Assembly: GCF_022763245.1 (NCBI RefSeq)
Contig: NZ_JALEGV010000041.1
Location: 481,223 to 545,222, forward strand
Length of the DNA: 64,000 nt
DNA from: Oricola sp.
GTDB taxonomy: Bacteria; Pseudomonadota; Alphaproteobacteria; Rhizobiales; Rhizobiaceae
Direction: 5' to 3'
Shown here: positions 11,681 through 20,545 of the stretch, piece after piece
Position numbering within the stretch: position 1 is the stretch's first letter
How the letters are laid out: every line of letters begins with the position of its first letter
Notes under the pieces: generated by a model
What the model was told of the DNA's origin: nothing
Seen by the model: only the letters and a program-made list of their open reading frames with translations
Database searches by the model: none
Translations under genes and position numbers: made by a program

Positions 11681-14512
11681 ATGCAGAAAACCGTTGCGCA
11701 GCAACGCCCGAACGCGGATCTCGACGCCCTGCGCGCCGAACTGATCGCCATCGCCGACCGCCACGGCGGCGAAAGCTCCGACCACAAGGTGCGCGCCGAG
11801 GTGCTGGCCCACCTCAAGACCGTGCTGGCCGCCGACCGCGAGGCGGCGGAAAAGCAGCTTTTCGAGGATGGCGGCGGCATCGCCTGCGCTCAGCGCCTCT
11901 CCGAGGCGATGGACCGGCTGATCCGCGCCGTCTACGACTTCGCGCTTGAACGGGTCTTCAAGGTCAACAACCTGTCGCGCGGCGAGCGGCTGGCGCTCGT
12001 CGCCGTCGGCGGATACGGGCGCGCCACGCTGGCGCCGGGCTCCGACATCGACCTCCTCTTCGTGCTCCCCTACAAGCAGACGCCGCTCGGCGAGCAACTG
12101 GCCGAATACATTCTCTACATGCTGTGGGATCTGGGCCTGACCGTCGGTCACGCCACCCGCTCGATCGACGAATGCGTGCGCCTGTCGCGCTCCGACACGA
12201 CGATCTGCACCGCGATCCTCGACATGCGCTATCTCTACGGCGAACAGGCCCTGTTCGACGAATTGCACAAGCGCTTCGCCGACGAGGTCGTGCGCAACAC
12301 CGCCTCGGCCTTCGTCCAGGCCAAGCTCGCCGAACGCGACTCGCGCCACAAGCGCATGGGCGAGACGCGCTATCTGGTCGAGCCGAACATCAAGGACGGC
12401 AAGGGCGGCCTGCGCGACCTGCAGACGCTGTTCTGGATCGCGAAATATTCCTACCAGCTCTCGGACCGGTCCGACCTCGTCCGCAAGGGCGTTTTGAGCC
12501 GGCAGGAATACAACCTCTTCGTCAAATGCGAGGATTTCCTCTGGGCGGTGCGCTGCCACCTGCATTTCCTGACCGGAAAGGCGGAGGAACGGCTCGGTTT
12601 CGAGGTGCAGCGCGGTCTCGCCGACCGGCTCGGCTACAAGAGCCATCCGGGCCTGAAGGATGTCGAGCGCTTCATGAAGCACTACTTCCTGATCGCAAAG
12701 GACGTCGGTGACCTGACCCGCATCATTTGCGCGGCGCTGGAAGAGGAGCGGCTGAAACAGGCGCCGGCCTTCAACCGTTTCCTGCAGACGTTGCCCTTCA
12801 CGCGCCGGACCGCCAAGATCCGCGGCACCAGCGATTTCATCGCCGAGAACAAGCGCATCAATGTCAGCGGCGAGGACGTCTTCGAGAAGGCCCCGGTCAA
12901 CATCATCCGCATGTTCTGGTTCGCGGACCGCGACGGGCTGGACTACCACCCGGACGCGCTGCAACTGACGCGGCGCTCGCTGAAGCTCATCGGCAAGGCA
13001 CTGCGCAGCGACCCGGAAGCCAACCGGCTGTTCATGGACATCCTGACGTCGCGCCGCGACCCGGCGCTCAATCTCAGGCGCATGAACGAGGCCGGCGTGC
13101 TGGGCCGCTTCATCCCCGATTTCGGCAAGGTCGTGGCGATGATGCAGTTCAACATGTATCACCACTTCACCGTGGACGAGCATCTGATCCGGTCCGTCGA
13201 TGTCCTGTCGAAGATCGAACGCGGCCTCCTGGAGGAGGACCACCCGCTGGCCTCCTCGATCCTGCCCGATCTGGGCGAGGAGCAGCGCCGCGTCCTCTAT
13301 GCGGCGCTCTTCCTGCACGACATCGCCAAGGGCCGCCCGAAGGACCATTCCGTCGCCGGCGCCGAGGTGGCGGAGAAGCTCTGTCCGCGGCTCGGTTTCT
13401 CCGACGCCGAAACCGAGATGGTCGCCTGGCTCATTCGCGACCATCTGACGATGAGCACGGTTGCGCAGTCGCGCGACCTGTCGGACCGAAAGACGATCGA
13501 GGACTTCGTGGCCGTCGTCCAGACCGTCCACCGGCTGAAACTCCTCGTCGTGCTGACCGTCTGCGACATCCGCGCTGTCGGGCCGGGCGTCTGGAACGGC
13601 TGGAAGGGCCAGCTCCTGCGCACGCTCTATTCGGAGACCGAGCTGGCGCTGACCGGCGGCGTCTCGGAGATCAACCGCAAGCAGCGTGTCGCCATGGTGC
13701 GCGGACTGCTGCTGGAGCGGCTGTCGGAATGGCCGGAAGCCGAGCGCAAGGCCTATGTCGACCAGCATTACGACAACTACCTGCTGACGGTGGATCTGGA
13801 GGATCAGGTCCGCCACGCGGATTTCATCCGCCAGGCGCATGCCGAGGACCGCAAGCTCGCCACGACCGTCAAGACCAATCAGTTCCAGGCGATCACCGAG
13901 ATCACCGTGCTGGCGCCGGACCATCCGCGCCTCCTGTCGATCATCGCGGCCGCCTGCTCCAGCACCGGCGCGAAGATCGACGGCGCCCATGTCTTCACCA
14001 CGCGCGACGGCTGGGCGCTCGACACCATCCTGGTGAACCGCGAATTCGGCGACGACGGCGACGAGTTCCGCCGCGCCAGCCGCATCGGCAAGGTGATCGA
14101 GGACGTGCTGTCGGGGCGCGAATACGTGCCGGAAATGCTGGCCCACAAGATGAAGCCGCGCCGCAGCCTCAAGGCCTTCTCGATCCAGCCGGCAGCGGCG
14201 ATCAAGAACACGCTGTCGCACCGGTTCTCTGTGATCGAGGTGGAAGGCCTCGACCGGCCGGGCATCCTGTCGGAAATCACCAGCGCGCTGTCCGATCTCA
14301 GGCTCGACATCGGCTCCGCCCACATCACCACCTTCGGCGAGAAGGTGGTCGACACCTTCTACGTGACCGACCTGACCGGCCACAAGATCACCGACGCGGC
14401 GCGTCAGAAACGCATCACCAAGGTGCTGACGGACGTGCTGATGGGCCGGGGCGACGAAAATCCGGTGGTTCAGGTGTCGGCCGGCCTCGCCAAGTCGAAA
14501 AAGGCGGGATAG
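11681..14512 (+). CDS. glnD: Bifunctional [protein-PII] uridylyltransferase / uridylyl-removing enzyme
   Basis: 943 residues. GlnD senses glutamine and adds UMP to, or removes it from, PII proteins, setting nitrogen status control. The nucleotidyltransferase motif GGYGRATLAPGSDIDLLF is near residue 109. The HD hydrolase motif FLHDIAKGRPKDHS, responsible for UMP removal, is near 545. Two ACT domains that bind glutamine follow, near 741 (EITVLAPDHPRLLSIIAAA) and 851 (VIEVEGLDRPGILSEI). Domain order and length are standard. murJ starts 40 bases downstream on the same strand. Confidence 0.97.
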   Translation: MQKTVAQQRPNADLDALRAELIAIADRHGGESSDHKVRAEVLAHLKTVLAADREAAEKQLFEDGGGIACAQRLSEAMDRLIRAVYDFALERVFKVNNLSRGERLALVAVGGYGRATLAPGSDIDLLFVLPYKQTPLGEQLAEYILYMLWDLGLTVGHATRSIDECVRLSRSDTTICTAILDMRYLYGEQALFDELHKRFADEVVRNTASAFVQAKLAERDSRHKRMGETRYLVEPNIKDGKGGLRDLQTLFWIAKYSYQLSDRSDLVRKGVLSRQEYNLFVKCEDFLWAVRCHLHFLTGKAEERLGFEVQRGLADRLGYKSHPGLKDVERFMKHYFLIAKDVGDLTRIICAALEEERLKQAPAFNRFLQTLPFTRRTAKIRGTSDFIAENKRINVSGEDVFEKAPVNIIRMFWFADRDGLDYHPDALQLTRRSLKLIGKALRSDPEANRLFMDILTSRRDPALNLRRMNEAGVLGRFIPDFGKVVAMMQFNMYHHFTVDEHLIRSVDVLSKIERGLLEEDHPLASSILPDLGEEQRRVLYAALFLHDIAKGRPKDHSVAGAEVAEKLCPRLGFSDAETEMVAWLIRDHLTMSTVAQSRDLSDRKTIEDFVAVVQTVHRLKLLVVLTVCDIRAVGPGVWNGWKGQLLRTLYSETELALTGGVSEINRKQRVAMVRGLLLERLSEWPEAERKAYVDQHYDNYLLTVDLEDQVRHADFIRQAHAEDRKLATTVKTNQFQAITEITVLAPDHPRLLSIIAAACSSTGAKIDGAHVFTTRDGWALDTILVNREFGDDGDEFRRASRIGKVIEDVLSGREYVPEMLAHKMKPRRSLKAFSIQPAAAIKNTLSHRFSVIEVEGLDRPGILSEITSALSDLRLDIGSAHITTFGEKVVDTFYVTDLTGHKITDAARQKRITKVLTDVLMGRGDENPVVQVSAGLAKSKKAG

Positions 14513-14552
14513 AGCGTTCGGCGTTTTCTCGGGCCATGAAGGGGTCTGACCC

Positions 14553-16130
14553 ATGAGCCTTTTCGGCAAGTTCCTCGGTGTCGGCGGCGCGACTTCGGCC
14601 AGCCGGGTGCTCGGTTTCGTGCGTGAGGCGCTGATCGCCGCCGCGCTCGGGGCAGGGCCGGTGGCCGACGCCTTCTACGCCGCCCTGCGGTTTCCCAACC
14701 TGTTTCGCCGGCTCTTCGCCGAAGGGGCGTTCAACTCCGCCTTCGTGCCGATCTTCGCCAAGGAGGTGGAGACGAACGGCAAGGAGAGCGCGTCGCGCTT
14801 CGCCGGCGAGGTGTTCTCGGTCCTGACGCTGGTGCTGGTGGCGCTGTCGGCGCTGGCGCTGGTCTTCATGCCGATCCTGGCCGCGACAGTCATCGCGCCT
14901 GCCTTCCGCGACACGCCCGACAAGTTCGACCTGACTGTGCTGCTGACGCGGATCATGTTCCCCTATCTGGGGGCGATGTCGCTCGTGGCGATGCTCTCGG
15001 GCGTACTCAACTCGTTTCGCAAATATTTCCTCGCCGCGCTGGCGCCGGTGCTGCTCAACGTCGTGCTGATCGGCGTCCTTCTGTTCGCCTTGCGCACGGA
15101 CTGGCCGGACCGGACGATCGGCGTGGCGCTGGCCGTCGGCGTGCTCGTGGCGGGCTTTCTGCAACTGGGCCTGCTCGTCTACGGCCTGATGCGGCTCGAT
15201 TTCGGCTTCGTGCCGCAGCGGCCGCGACTGACGCCGCAGATCCGGCGGCTCTTGGCGCTGGCCGCGCCGGCCGCGCTGACCGGCGGCATCGTCCAGGTCA
15301 ATCTCGTCATCGGCCAGATCATCGCCTCGCGTCAGGACGGCGCGATCGCGCTGCTCAACTATGCCGACCGGCTCTACCAGCTCCCGCTCGGCGTCATCGG
15401 CATCGCCATCGGCGTTGTCCTTCTGCCCGAATTGTCGCGCGCGCTCGGCGCCAGGGAGAACCAGACGGCGCTCACCCTGCAGAACCGTTCGCTCGAATTC
15501 GGCCTGGGCCTCACCGTTCCCGCCGCCGTCGCGCTGGCGCTGACGCCCGCTCCGTTCATTGCCGTGATCTATGAACGCGGCGCGTTTACCGCCGAGACGA
15601 CCGAGGCGGCGGCCGCCGCGCTCGCCGCCTTCGCCGTCGGCCTGCCCTCCTTCGTGCTGATCAAGGTGCTGCAGCCGGCCTATTTCGCGCGCGAGGACAT
15701 GAAGACCCCGATGTGGTTCTCGCTCGTCTCGCTGGTCGTCAATGCCGGCGGCAGCCTCCTGATGTTCCCGTGGCTCGGCCATGTCGGCATCGCCGCGGCG
15801 ACCAGCCTTGCCGGCTGGGTCAACGCCGCCCTTCTGGGCTGGACGTTGTGGCGGCGCGACCATTTCCGCCCCTCCGCGGCGACGCTTCGGCGCATCGGGC
15901 TGGTGTTCGTCTCGGCTGCGGTCATGGGCGCGGTCCTGTTTGCGGCCTGGTCCTACATGCAGGCGACGTTCCTCGCTTCCGGCATTCTCATCCGCGCCGG
16001 CATCGCCGCTTTGCTCATCGCCGTGTCGATGGCGGTCTATTTCGGACTGGCTATCTCGACCGGCGGGATCGACCGGTCGATGCTGGCGCGCAGCGTCAGG
16101 AAGCGGCGCGGCGGCAATGCCGGCGCCTGA
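14553..16130 (+). CDS. murJ: Lipid II flippase MurJ (MviN)
   Basis: 525 residues, hydrophobic throughout with about 14 predicted membrane segments. The N-terminal SLFGKFLGVGGATSASRVLG and FRRLFAEGAFNSAFVPIFAK are the hallmark MviN/MurJ sequences of the MOP exporter superfamily. MurJ moves undecaprenyl-linked lipid II across the inner membrane for peptidoglycan synthesis. The glnD-murJ-trpS order is conserved in rhizobia. Confidence 0.95.
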   Translation: MSLFGKFLGVGGATSASRVLGFVREALIAAALGAGPVADAFYAALRFPNLFRRLFAEGAFNSAFVPIFAKEVETNGKESASRFAGEVFSVLTLVLVALSALALVFMPILAATVIAPAFRDTPDKFDLTVLLTRIMFPYLGAMSLVAMLSGVLNSFRKYFLAALAPVLLNVVLIGVLLFALRTDWPDRTIGVALAVGVLVAGFLQLGLLVYGLMRLDFGFVPQRPRLTPQIRRLLALAAPAALTGGIVQVNLVIGQIIASRQDGAIALLNYADRLYQLPLGVIGIAIGVVLLPELSRALGARENQTALTLQNRSLEFGLGLTVPAAVALALTPAPFIAVIYERGAFTAETTEAAAAALAAFAVGLPSFVLIKVLQPAYFAREDMKTPMWFSLVSLVVNAGGSLLMFPWLGHVGIAAATSLAGWVNAALLGWTLWRRDHFRPSAATLRRIGLVFVSAAVMGAVLFAAWSYMQATFLASGILIRAGIAALLIAVSMAVYFGLAISTGGIDRSMLARSVRKRRGGNAGA

Positions 16131-16237
16131 CGGCTCTTGAAGCTTTGCCTCTCGCCTGCCATAAGCGCGCCGCAACCGACCCATGCAGATCGACCTGCTC
16201 TGCAACGGGGCCCTCCACCAGCTTCGGGTAAAACGAC

Positions 16238-17302
16238 ATGAGCAGTTTCGAACCCCTCGTCTTTTCGGGCGTGCAGCCGACCGGCAATCTCACGCTTGGC
16301 AACTATCTTGGCGCGATCCGCAAATTCGTCGCCCTGCAGGACACCCATGACTGCATCTATTGCGTCGTCGACCTGCACGCGCTGACCGTCAATCCGTCGC
16401 CGAAGGAACTGACCGACGGCACCCGCTCCATCGCCGCCGCCTTCCTCGCGTCCGGCATCGACCCGGTCAAGCACATCGTCTTCAACCAGAGCCGCGTCCA
16501 CCAGCACGCCGAACTGGCCTGGATCTTCAACTGCGTCGCGCGCATGGGCTGGCTGAACCGGATGACCCAGTTCAAGGAGAAGGCCGGCAAGGACCGCGAG
16601 AACGCGTCCGTCGGCCTGTTCGCCTATCCGGCGCTGATGGCGGCCGACATCCTGGCCTATCGCGCGACCCACGTTCCGGTCGGCGACGACCAGAAGCAGC
16701 ATCTCGAACTGACCCGCGACATCGCCCAGAAGTTCAACAACGACTACTCCTCGGACATCGCCGGGCTGGGCCTGGGCGTGCCGATGCAGGTGGGCGACGA
16801 GACGGTGCAGGGCTTCTTCCCGCTCACCGAGCCGCTGATCGAGGGGCCGGCGACGCGCATCATGAGCCTGCGTGACGGGACCAAGAAGATGTCGAAGTCG
16901 GATCCGTCCGACCTGTCGCGCATCAACCTGACCGACACGGCCGACGACATCGCCAAGAAGATCCGCAAGGCCAAGACGGACCCCGAGCCGCTTCCGGGCG
17001 GCACGGACGGTTTCGAGGGGCGCCCGGAGGCGGAAAACCTCGTCAACATCTACGCCGCGCTGGCGGAAACGACGAAGGACGCCGTGCTCGGCGATTTCGG
17101 CGGCCAGCCCTTCTCCGTCTTCAAGCCGGCCCTGGCCGAGCTTGCCGTGGAAAAGCTGAGCCCGATCGCCGACGAGATGCGTCGCCTGATGGCCGATCCG
17201 GGCCATATCGACAGCGTGCTGGCGTCTGGCGCCGAGCGCGCTTCGGTGCGCGCGGAAAAGACCATGGTCGACGTGAAGCGCATTGTGGGCCTGTCCGCCT
17301 GA
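16238..17302 (+). CDS. trpS: Tryptophanyl-tRNA synthetase
   Basis: 354 residues, a class Ic aminoacyl-tRNA synthetase that charges tRNA-Trp. The HIGH-equivalent sequence is [14 protein letters not shown] near residue 12, the conserved DLHALT near 47, and the KMSKS loop [11 protein letters not shown] near 214. The length is normal for bacterial TrpS. It lies between murJ and a universal stress protein gene. Confidence 0.97.
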   Translation: MSSFEPLVFSGVQPTGNLTLGNYLGAIRKFVALQDTHDCIYCVVDLHALTVNPSPKELTDGTRSIAAAFLASGIDPVKHIVFNQSRVHQHAELAWIFNCVARMGWLNRMTQFKEKAGKDRENASVGLFAYPALMAADILAYRATHVPVGDDQKQHLELTRDIAQKFNNDYSSDIAGLGLGVPMQVGDETVQGFFPLTEPLIEGPATRIMSLRDGTKKMSKSDPSDLSRINLTDTADDIAKKIRKAKTDPEPLPGGTDGFEGRPEAENLVNIYAALAETTKDAVLGDFGGQPFSVFKPALAELAVEKLSPIADEMRRLMADPGHIDSVLASGAERASVRAEKTMVDVKRIVGLSA

Positions 17303-17394
17303 CGGTCCTTTGAGCAGGCATCGGCGGCGCGGCCCGAGCGGCCGCGTCGCATCTGCCGCTTGAAGCACCCGGCGCGGCGTGCCATTTATCGGCC

Positions 17395-17886
17395 ATGGTA
17401 ACCAGACGACTGATCCACGAGGCGGGCCACCGCCGCAAGTTCCTTGCGGTCATCGACGACACGCCGGAATGCGAGCGGGCCGTGCTCTACGCCGCGCGCC
17501 GCGCCGCCAAGACGAATGGCGGGCTGACGCTGCTTTTCGTCATCGAGCCGGGCGATTTCCAGCATTGGCTGGGCGTCGAGCAGGTCATGCGCGCCGAGGC
17601 CATGGAAACCGCCGAGACGACGCTGGCCAAGCATGCCGCCTATGCGCGCGAGAAGGTCGGCATCGAGGCCGAGATCGTGATTCGCGAGGGCATCCCCGTG
17701 GAGCAGATCCACGCCCTGATCGAGGAAGACCAGGACATCGCCATCCTCGTGCTCGCGGCCGGCGCTGCCAAGGAAGGCCCCGGGCCGCTGGTGTCCTCGA
17801 TCGCCGGGCGCAACGCCGCCTTCCCGATCCCGGTGACGGTCGTGCCGTACAACCTCACCGACGAGGATATCGAAAGCCTGTCTTGA
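17395..17886 (+). CDS. Universal stress protein (UspA family)
   Basis: 163 residues forming one Usp domain: KFLAVIDDTPECERAVLYAARRA at the start, then the alpha/beta core with EAEIVIREGIPVEQIHALIEEDQDIAILVLAA. The ATP-binding signature G-2x-G-9x-G(S/T) is only partly present (AAKEGPGPLVSSIAGRNAAFPIPVTVVP), so nucleotide binding is uncertain. Usp proteins are cytoplasmic and induced by starvation or stress. It sits downstream of trpS as in other rhizobia. Confidence 0.88.
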   Translation: MVTRRLIHEAGHRRKFLAVIDDTPECERAVLYAARRAAKTNGGLTLLFVIEPGDFQHWLGVEQVMRAEAMETAETTLAKHAAYAREKVGIEAEIVIREGIPVEQIHALIEEDQDIAILVLAAGAAKEGPGPLVSSIAGRNAAFPIPVTVVPYNLTDEDIESLS

Positions 17887-17978
17887 GCGCTTTCGTTAAA
17901 AGGCGCATTCTGCTTGCTTGATATCGTGGCGTGGCCGGCCTATTTTAGAACCATTCAAAATTGATCGCCGGAGCGCGC

Positions 17979-18548
17979 ATGTTCATCCAGACCGAAACGA
18001 CGCCGAACCCCGCCACGCTGAAATTCCTGCCGGGCAAGGTCGTGCTCGACCAGGGTACGGCTGATTTTCGCGACGCCGATGAGGCTGCGGCGCAGTCGCC
18101 GCTCGCCGGTCTGCTGTTCGACATCGACGGCGTGACCGGGGTCTTCTTCGGCTACGACTTCATCACGGTCACCAAGACCGACGACACGGAATGGCATCAC
18201 CTGAAGCCGGCGATCCTTGCCGGAATCATGGAGCATTTCATGTCGGACGCGCCGGTCATGGTGACGGCCGGCGGCGGGCAGGAGGAACTGTCCGGCGAGG
18301 AATTCTACGACGCCGACGACGAATCGATCGTCGCCACGATCAAGGAACTGCTCGACACCCGCGTGCGCCCGGCCGTGGCACAGGACGGCGGCGACATCAC
18401 CTTCAAGGGATACAAGAAGGGCACCGTGTTCCTGCACATGAAGGGCGCCTGTGCCGGCTGCCCGTCCTCGACGGCGACGCTGAAGCACGGCATTCAGAAC
18501 CTGCTGCGCCACTTCATCCCGGAAGTGCAGGGCGTCGAAGCGGTCTGA
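17979..18548 (+). CDS. NifU/Nfu-family iron-sulfur cluster scaffold or carrier
   Basis: 189 residues from the ATG at 17979; a TTG at 17961 is also in frame but less likely. Residues 1-87 are an Nfu N-terminal domain (MFIQTETTPNPATLKFLPG) and residues about 105-185 a NifU C-terminal domain carrying the cluster-binding pair GACAGCPSS (C158, C161). Nfu proteins receive 4Fe-4S clusters and hand them to client enzymes. A strong terminator follows 40 bases downstream. Confidence 0.92.
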   Translation: MFIQTETTPNPATLKFLPGKVVLDQGTADFRDADEAAAQSPLAGLLFDIDGVTGVFFGYDFITVTKTDDTEWHHLKPAILAGIMEHFMSDAPVMVTAGGGQEELSGEEFYDADDESIVATIKELLDTRVRPAVAQDGGDITFKGYKKGTVFLHMKGACAGCPSSTATLKHGIQNLLRHFIPEVQGVEAV

Positions 18549-18581
18549 CCGCGGTCCATCTGGACACACAACCAGACAAAC

Positions 18582-18610
18582 AAAAAAGCCGGGCGAAAAC
18601 CCGGCTTTTT
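18582..18610. terminator. Bidirectional Rho-independent terminator
   Basis: AAAAAAGCCGGG - CGAAAA - CCCGGCTTTTT: a 6-bp GC stem (18588-18593 with 18600-18605) flanked by an A-run on the left and a T-run on the right. It can end transcription of the Nfu gene (plus) and the L,D-transpeptidase gene (minus), which converge here. Confidence 0.92.
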
Positions 18611-18634
18611 GCGTTGAAGCTGTAAGGCGTCGGC

Positions 18635-19258
18635 TTAGCTGACGATCACCTTGGCGCCGACCTTGACGCGGCTGTACAGGTCGATGACGTCCTGGTTCAT
18701 CAGGCGGATGCAGCCAGAGGACATCGCCTTGCCGATCGACCACCATTCCGGAGAGCCGTGCAGGCGGTAGCCGGTGTCGCCGCTGCCATTGTGCAGATAC
18801 ATGGCACGGGCGCCGAGCGGGTTGTTCAGGCCAGGCTGCATGCCGGTGCGGTACTTGGCGAGTTCCGGCTGACGCTTGATCATTGCCGGGGGCGGCGTCC
18901 AGACAGGCCATTCGCGCTTGGCGGCGATGCGGGCCGTGCCGGACCATTCGAAGCCCTCGCGACCGACGCCGATGCCGTAACGCACGGCCTTGCCGTCTTC
19001 GAGGACGAGATAGAGGAACTTGTTCGACGTATCGACGACGACCGTGCCCGGCTTCTCGTTCGTCTGATAGCTGACGATCTGGCGACGATACTTGCGCGAG
19101 ACCTTGCTGACCGGAACGGCGGGCAGCTTGTAGGCGCCGTCCACCTTCGACGTGTAGGCATTGATCATCAGTGACGACCCGCCATCGACCGAGCTACAGC
19201 CCGCGAGCGCGGCGCTGACCACTAGCGCCATGGCGATGAAAATGCGTGACCCCCGCAT
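18635..19258 (-). CDS. L,D-transpeptidase, predicted lipoprotein (ErfK/YbiS/YkuD family)
   Basis: 207 residues from the ATG at 19258, chosen because it has an AGGAGA ribosome binding site and begins a classic lipoprotein signal (MRGSRIFIAMALVVSAALAGC, lipobox LAGC, modified Cys21). The YkuD domain contains the catalytic His in RLHGSPEWWSIGKAM and the nucleophile Cys in SSGCIRLMNQDV. Such enzymes form 3-3 cross-links in peptidoglycan or attach outer-membrane proteins to it, in the periplasm. An upstream 9-bp inverted repeat lies in the leader region. Confidence 0.92.
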   Translation of the reverse strand: MRGSRIFIAMALVVSAALAGCSSVDGGSSLMINAYTSKVDGAYKLPAVPVSKVSRKYRRQIVSYQTNEKPGTVVVDTSNKFLYLVLEDGKAVRYGIGVGREGFEWSGTARIAAKREWPVWTPPPAMIKRQPELAKYRTGMQPGLNNPLGARAMYLHNGSGDTGYRLHGSPEWWSIGKAMSSGCIRLMNQDVIDLYSRVKVGAKVIVS

Positions 19259-19320
19259 GAATATCTCCTGTTTTGAATCGTCCGCGACGCTCAACTTCCG
19301 CCCCGGAATGTACCTAGTAC

Positions 19321-19349
19321 AGAGTCGCGAGCCTGTCACCCGCGACTCT
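19321..19349. repeat. 9-bp perfect inverted repeat upstream of the L,D-transpeptidase gene
   Basis: AGAGTCGCG (19321-19329) and CGCGACTCT (19341-19349) are perfect complements separated by 11 bases. It lies 63-91 bases upstream of the L,D-transpeptidase ATG and could be a leader hairpin or an operator. No T-run follows on either strand, so it is a poor terminator. Confidence 0.6.
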
Positions 19350-19376
19350 TTAATTGATTAACCGAGACCATTAATA

Positions 19377-19392
19377 TGTGACATGGATCACA
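19377..19392. promoter_or_regulatory. CRP-type operator TGTGA-N6-TCACA
   Basis: TGTGACATGGATCACA is an exact match to both arms of the CRP consensus half-sites with the correct 6-base spacer. It lies 64 bases before the mmcB ATG and about 120 bases upstream of the divergent L,D-transpeptidase gene, so it may serve either. The protein that binds it in this organism is not known. Confidence 0.6.
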
Positions 19393-19455
19393 CACCGAAC
19401 ACCCCTTTTTACGCGGACAGGCCAGAAAAAGGCGAATCATGGCAATCTGGATAGC

Positions 19456-19938
19456 ATGCCCCTGATCGACCTGCATGCAAGGAATCCGCTCGAAGACGGC
19501 CGCCAATCGGCCCGCGCGCTGCGAATCAGGCGCGGCGTTCAGGCCCTCTTGAGCGAATTGGGCGCCTCTCATCTGCCCGAACTGACGCTGGCCAGCGGCC
19601 GGCGCGCGGACATTATCGCCCTCAACAGGGACGGATCGATCTGGATCGTTGAGATCAAGTCCTCGATCGAGGACATGAGGGCCGACGGCAAATGGCCGGA
19701 TTACCGCGAGTATTGCGACCGGCTCTTCTTCGCCACGCTTGAAGACGTGCCGGCTGAAATCTTTCCCGCCGATTGCGGCTTCATCCGCGCCGACGCCCAC
19801 GGCGCGGCGCTGCTGCGCGAGGCGCCGGAGCACCGCCTGGCGCCGGCGCGCCGAAAGGCGGTGACGCTTCGCATCGCCCAGTCGGCGGCGCACCGGCTCT
19901 ATGCGGCCGAACTGGCAGGCGTCGACCTGCCGGAGTGA
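19456..19938 (+). CDS. mmcB: MmcB-family DNA repair protein
   Basis: 160 residues from the ATG at 19456 (MPLIDLH); an upstream ATG at 19378 is in frame, but its extension is not conserved in character. The core ELTLASGRRADIIALNRDGSIWIVEIKSS ... YCDRLFFATLEDVP has the D-(E/D)X-K type nuclease-fold layout (RADII ... EIK) of the MmcB family. MmcB is known from Caulobacter as an LexA-regulated protein needed for mitomycin C resistance. No LexA box is obvious here. It lies between the L,D-transpeptidase and actR genes. Confidence 0.8.
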   Translation: MPLIDLHARNPLEDGRQSARALRIRRGVQALLSELGASHLPELTLASGRRADIIALNRDGSIWIVEIKSSIEDMRADGKWPDYREYCDRLFFATLEDVPAEIFPADCGFIRADAHGAALLREAPEHRLAPARRKAVTLRIAQSAAHRLYAAELAGVDLPE

Positions 19939-19950
19939 TCGGTCGGCAGG

Positions 19951-20502
19951 TCAGCGCGGGGCGCGCTTGGCGAGGATGCGCTGCAGGGTGCGGCGGTGCA
20001 TGTTGAGGCGGCGCGCCGTTTCCGACACGTTGCGGTCGCACATCTCGAAGACGCGCTGGATATGCTCCCACCGCACGCGGTCGGCCGACATCGGGTTTTC
20101 CGGCGGAGCGACCTTCTCGCCCGGCTGGGCGGTCAGCGCCGCGAAGATCTCGTCGGCGTCGGCCGGCTTGGCGAGATAATCGACCGCGCCGAGCTTCACC
20201 GCATGCACGGCGGTGGCGATGTTGCCGTAGCCGGTCAGCACGATGGCGCGCGAATCGTCGGGCCGCCTGGCCCTGATCGCCTCGATCACGTCCAGGCCGT
20301 TGCCGTCGCCGAGGCGCATGTCCACCACCGCGTATGCGGGCGCGGCCTTGCGCACTTCGGCGAGACCGTCGGCGACGGTCTCCGAGGCGACGACTTCGAA
20401 TCCGCGGCTTTCCATGGCGCGGGCAAGCCTTTGCAGGAACGCCTTGTCGTCGTCGACGATCAGCAGGCTCCTGTCGGGTCCGATTTCACTGTCTTCTTCC
20501 AT
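19951..20502 (-). CDS. actR: Redox response regulator of the ActR/RegA/PrrA family
   Basis: 183 residues from the ATG at 20502. The receiver domain carries the acidic pair VDDD, the acceptor Asp61 in AVVDMRLGDGNG and Lys in LAKPADADE. A short Fis-type helix-turn-helix (NVSETARRLNMHRRTLQRIL) ends the protein, exactly the RegA architecture. RegA-type regulators control photosynthesis, CO2 and N2 fixation, respiration and, in rhizobia, acid tolerance. The sensor kinase actS is directly upstream on the same strand. Confidence 0.93.
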   Translation of the reverse strand: MEEDSEIGPDRSLLIVDDDKAFLQRLARAMESRGFEVVASETVADGLAEVRKAAPAYAVVDMRLGDGNGLDVIEAIRARRPDDSRAIVLTGYGNIATAVHAVKLGAVDYLAKPADADEIFAALTAQPGEKVAPPENPMSADRVRWEHIQRVFEMCDRNVSETARRLNMHRRTLQRILAKRAPR

Positions 20503-20545
20503 GCGATTCACCCGTCTTTTCTCGAATTCACTTGTACTTAGCGTA

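Noticed and set aside
11582-14569. 995-codon minus-strand open frame opposite glnD
   Set aside because: The plus strand encodes full-length GlnD with all domains; the antisense frame has no recognisable features.
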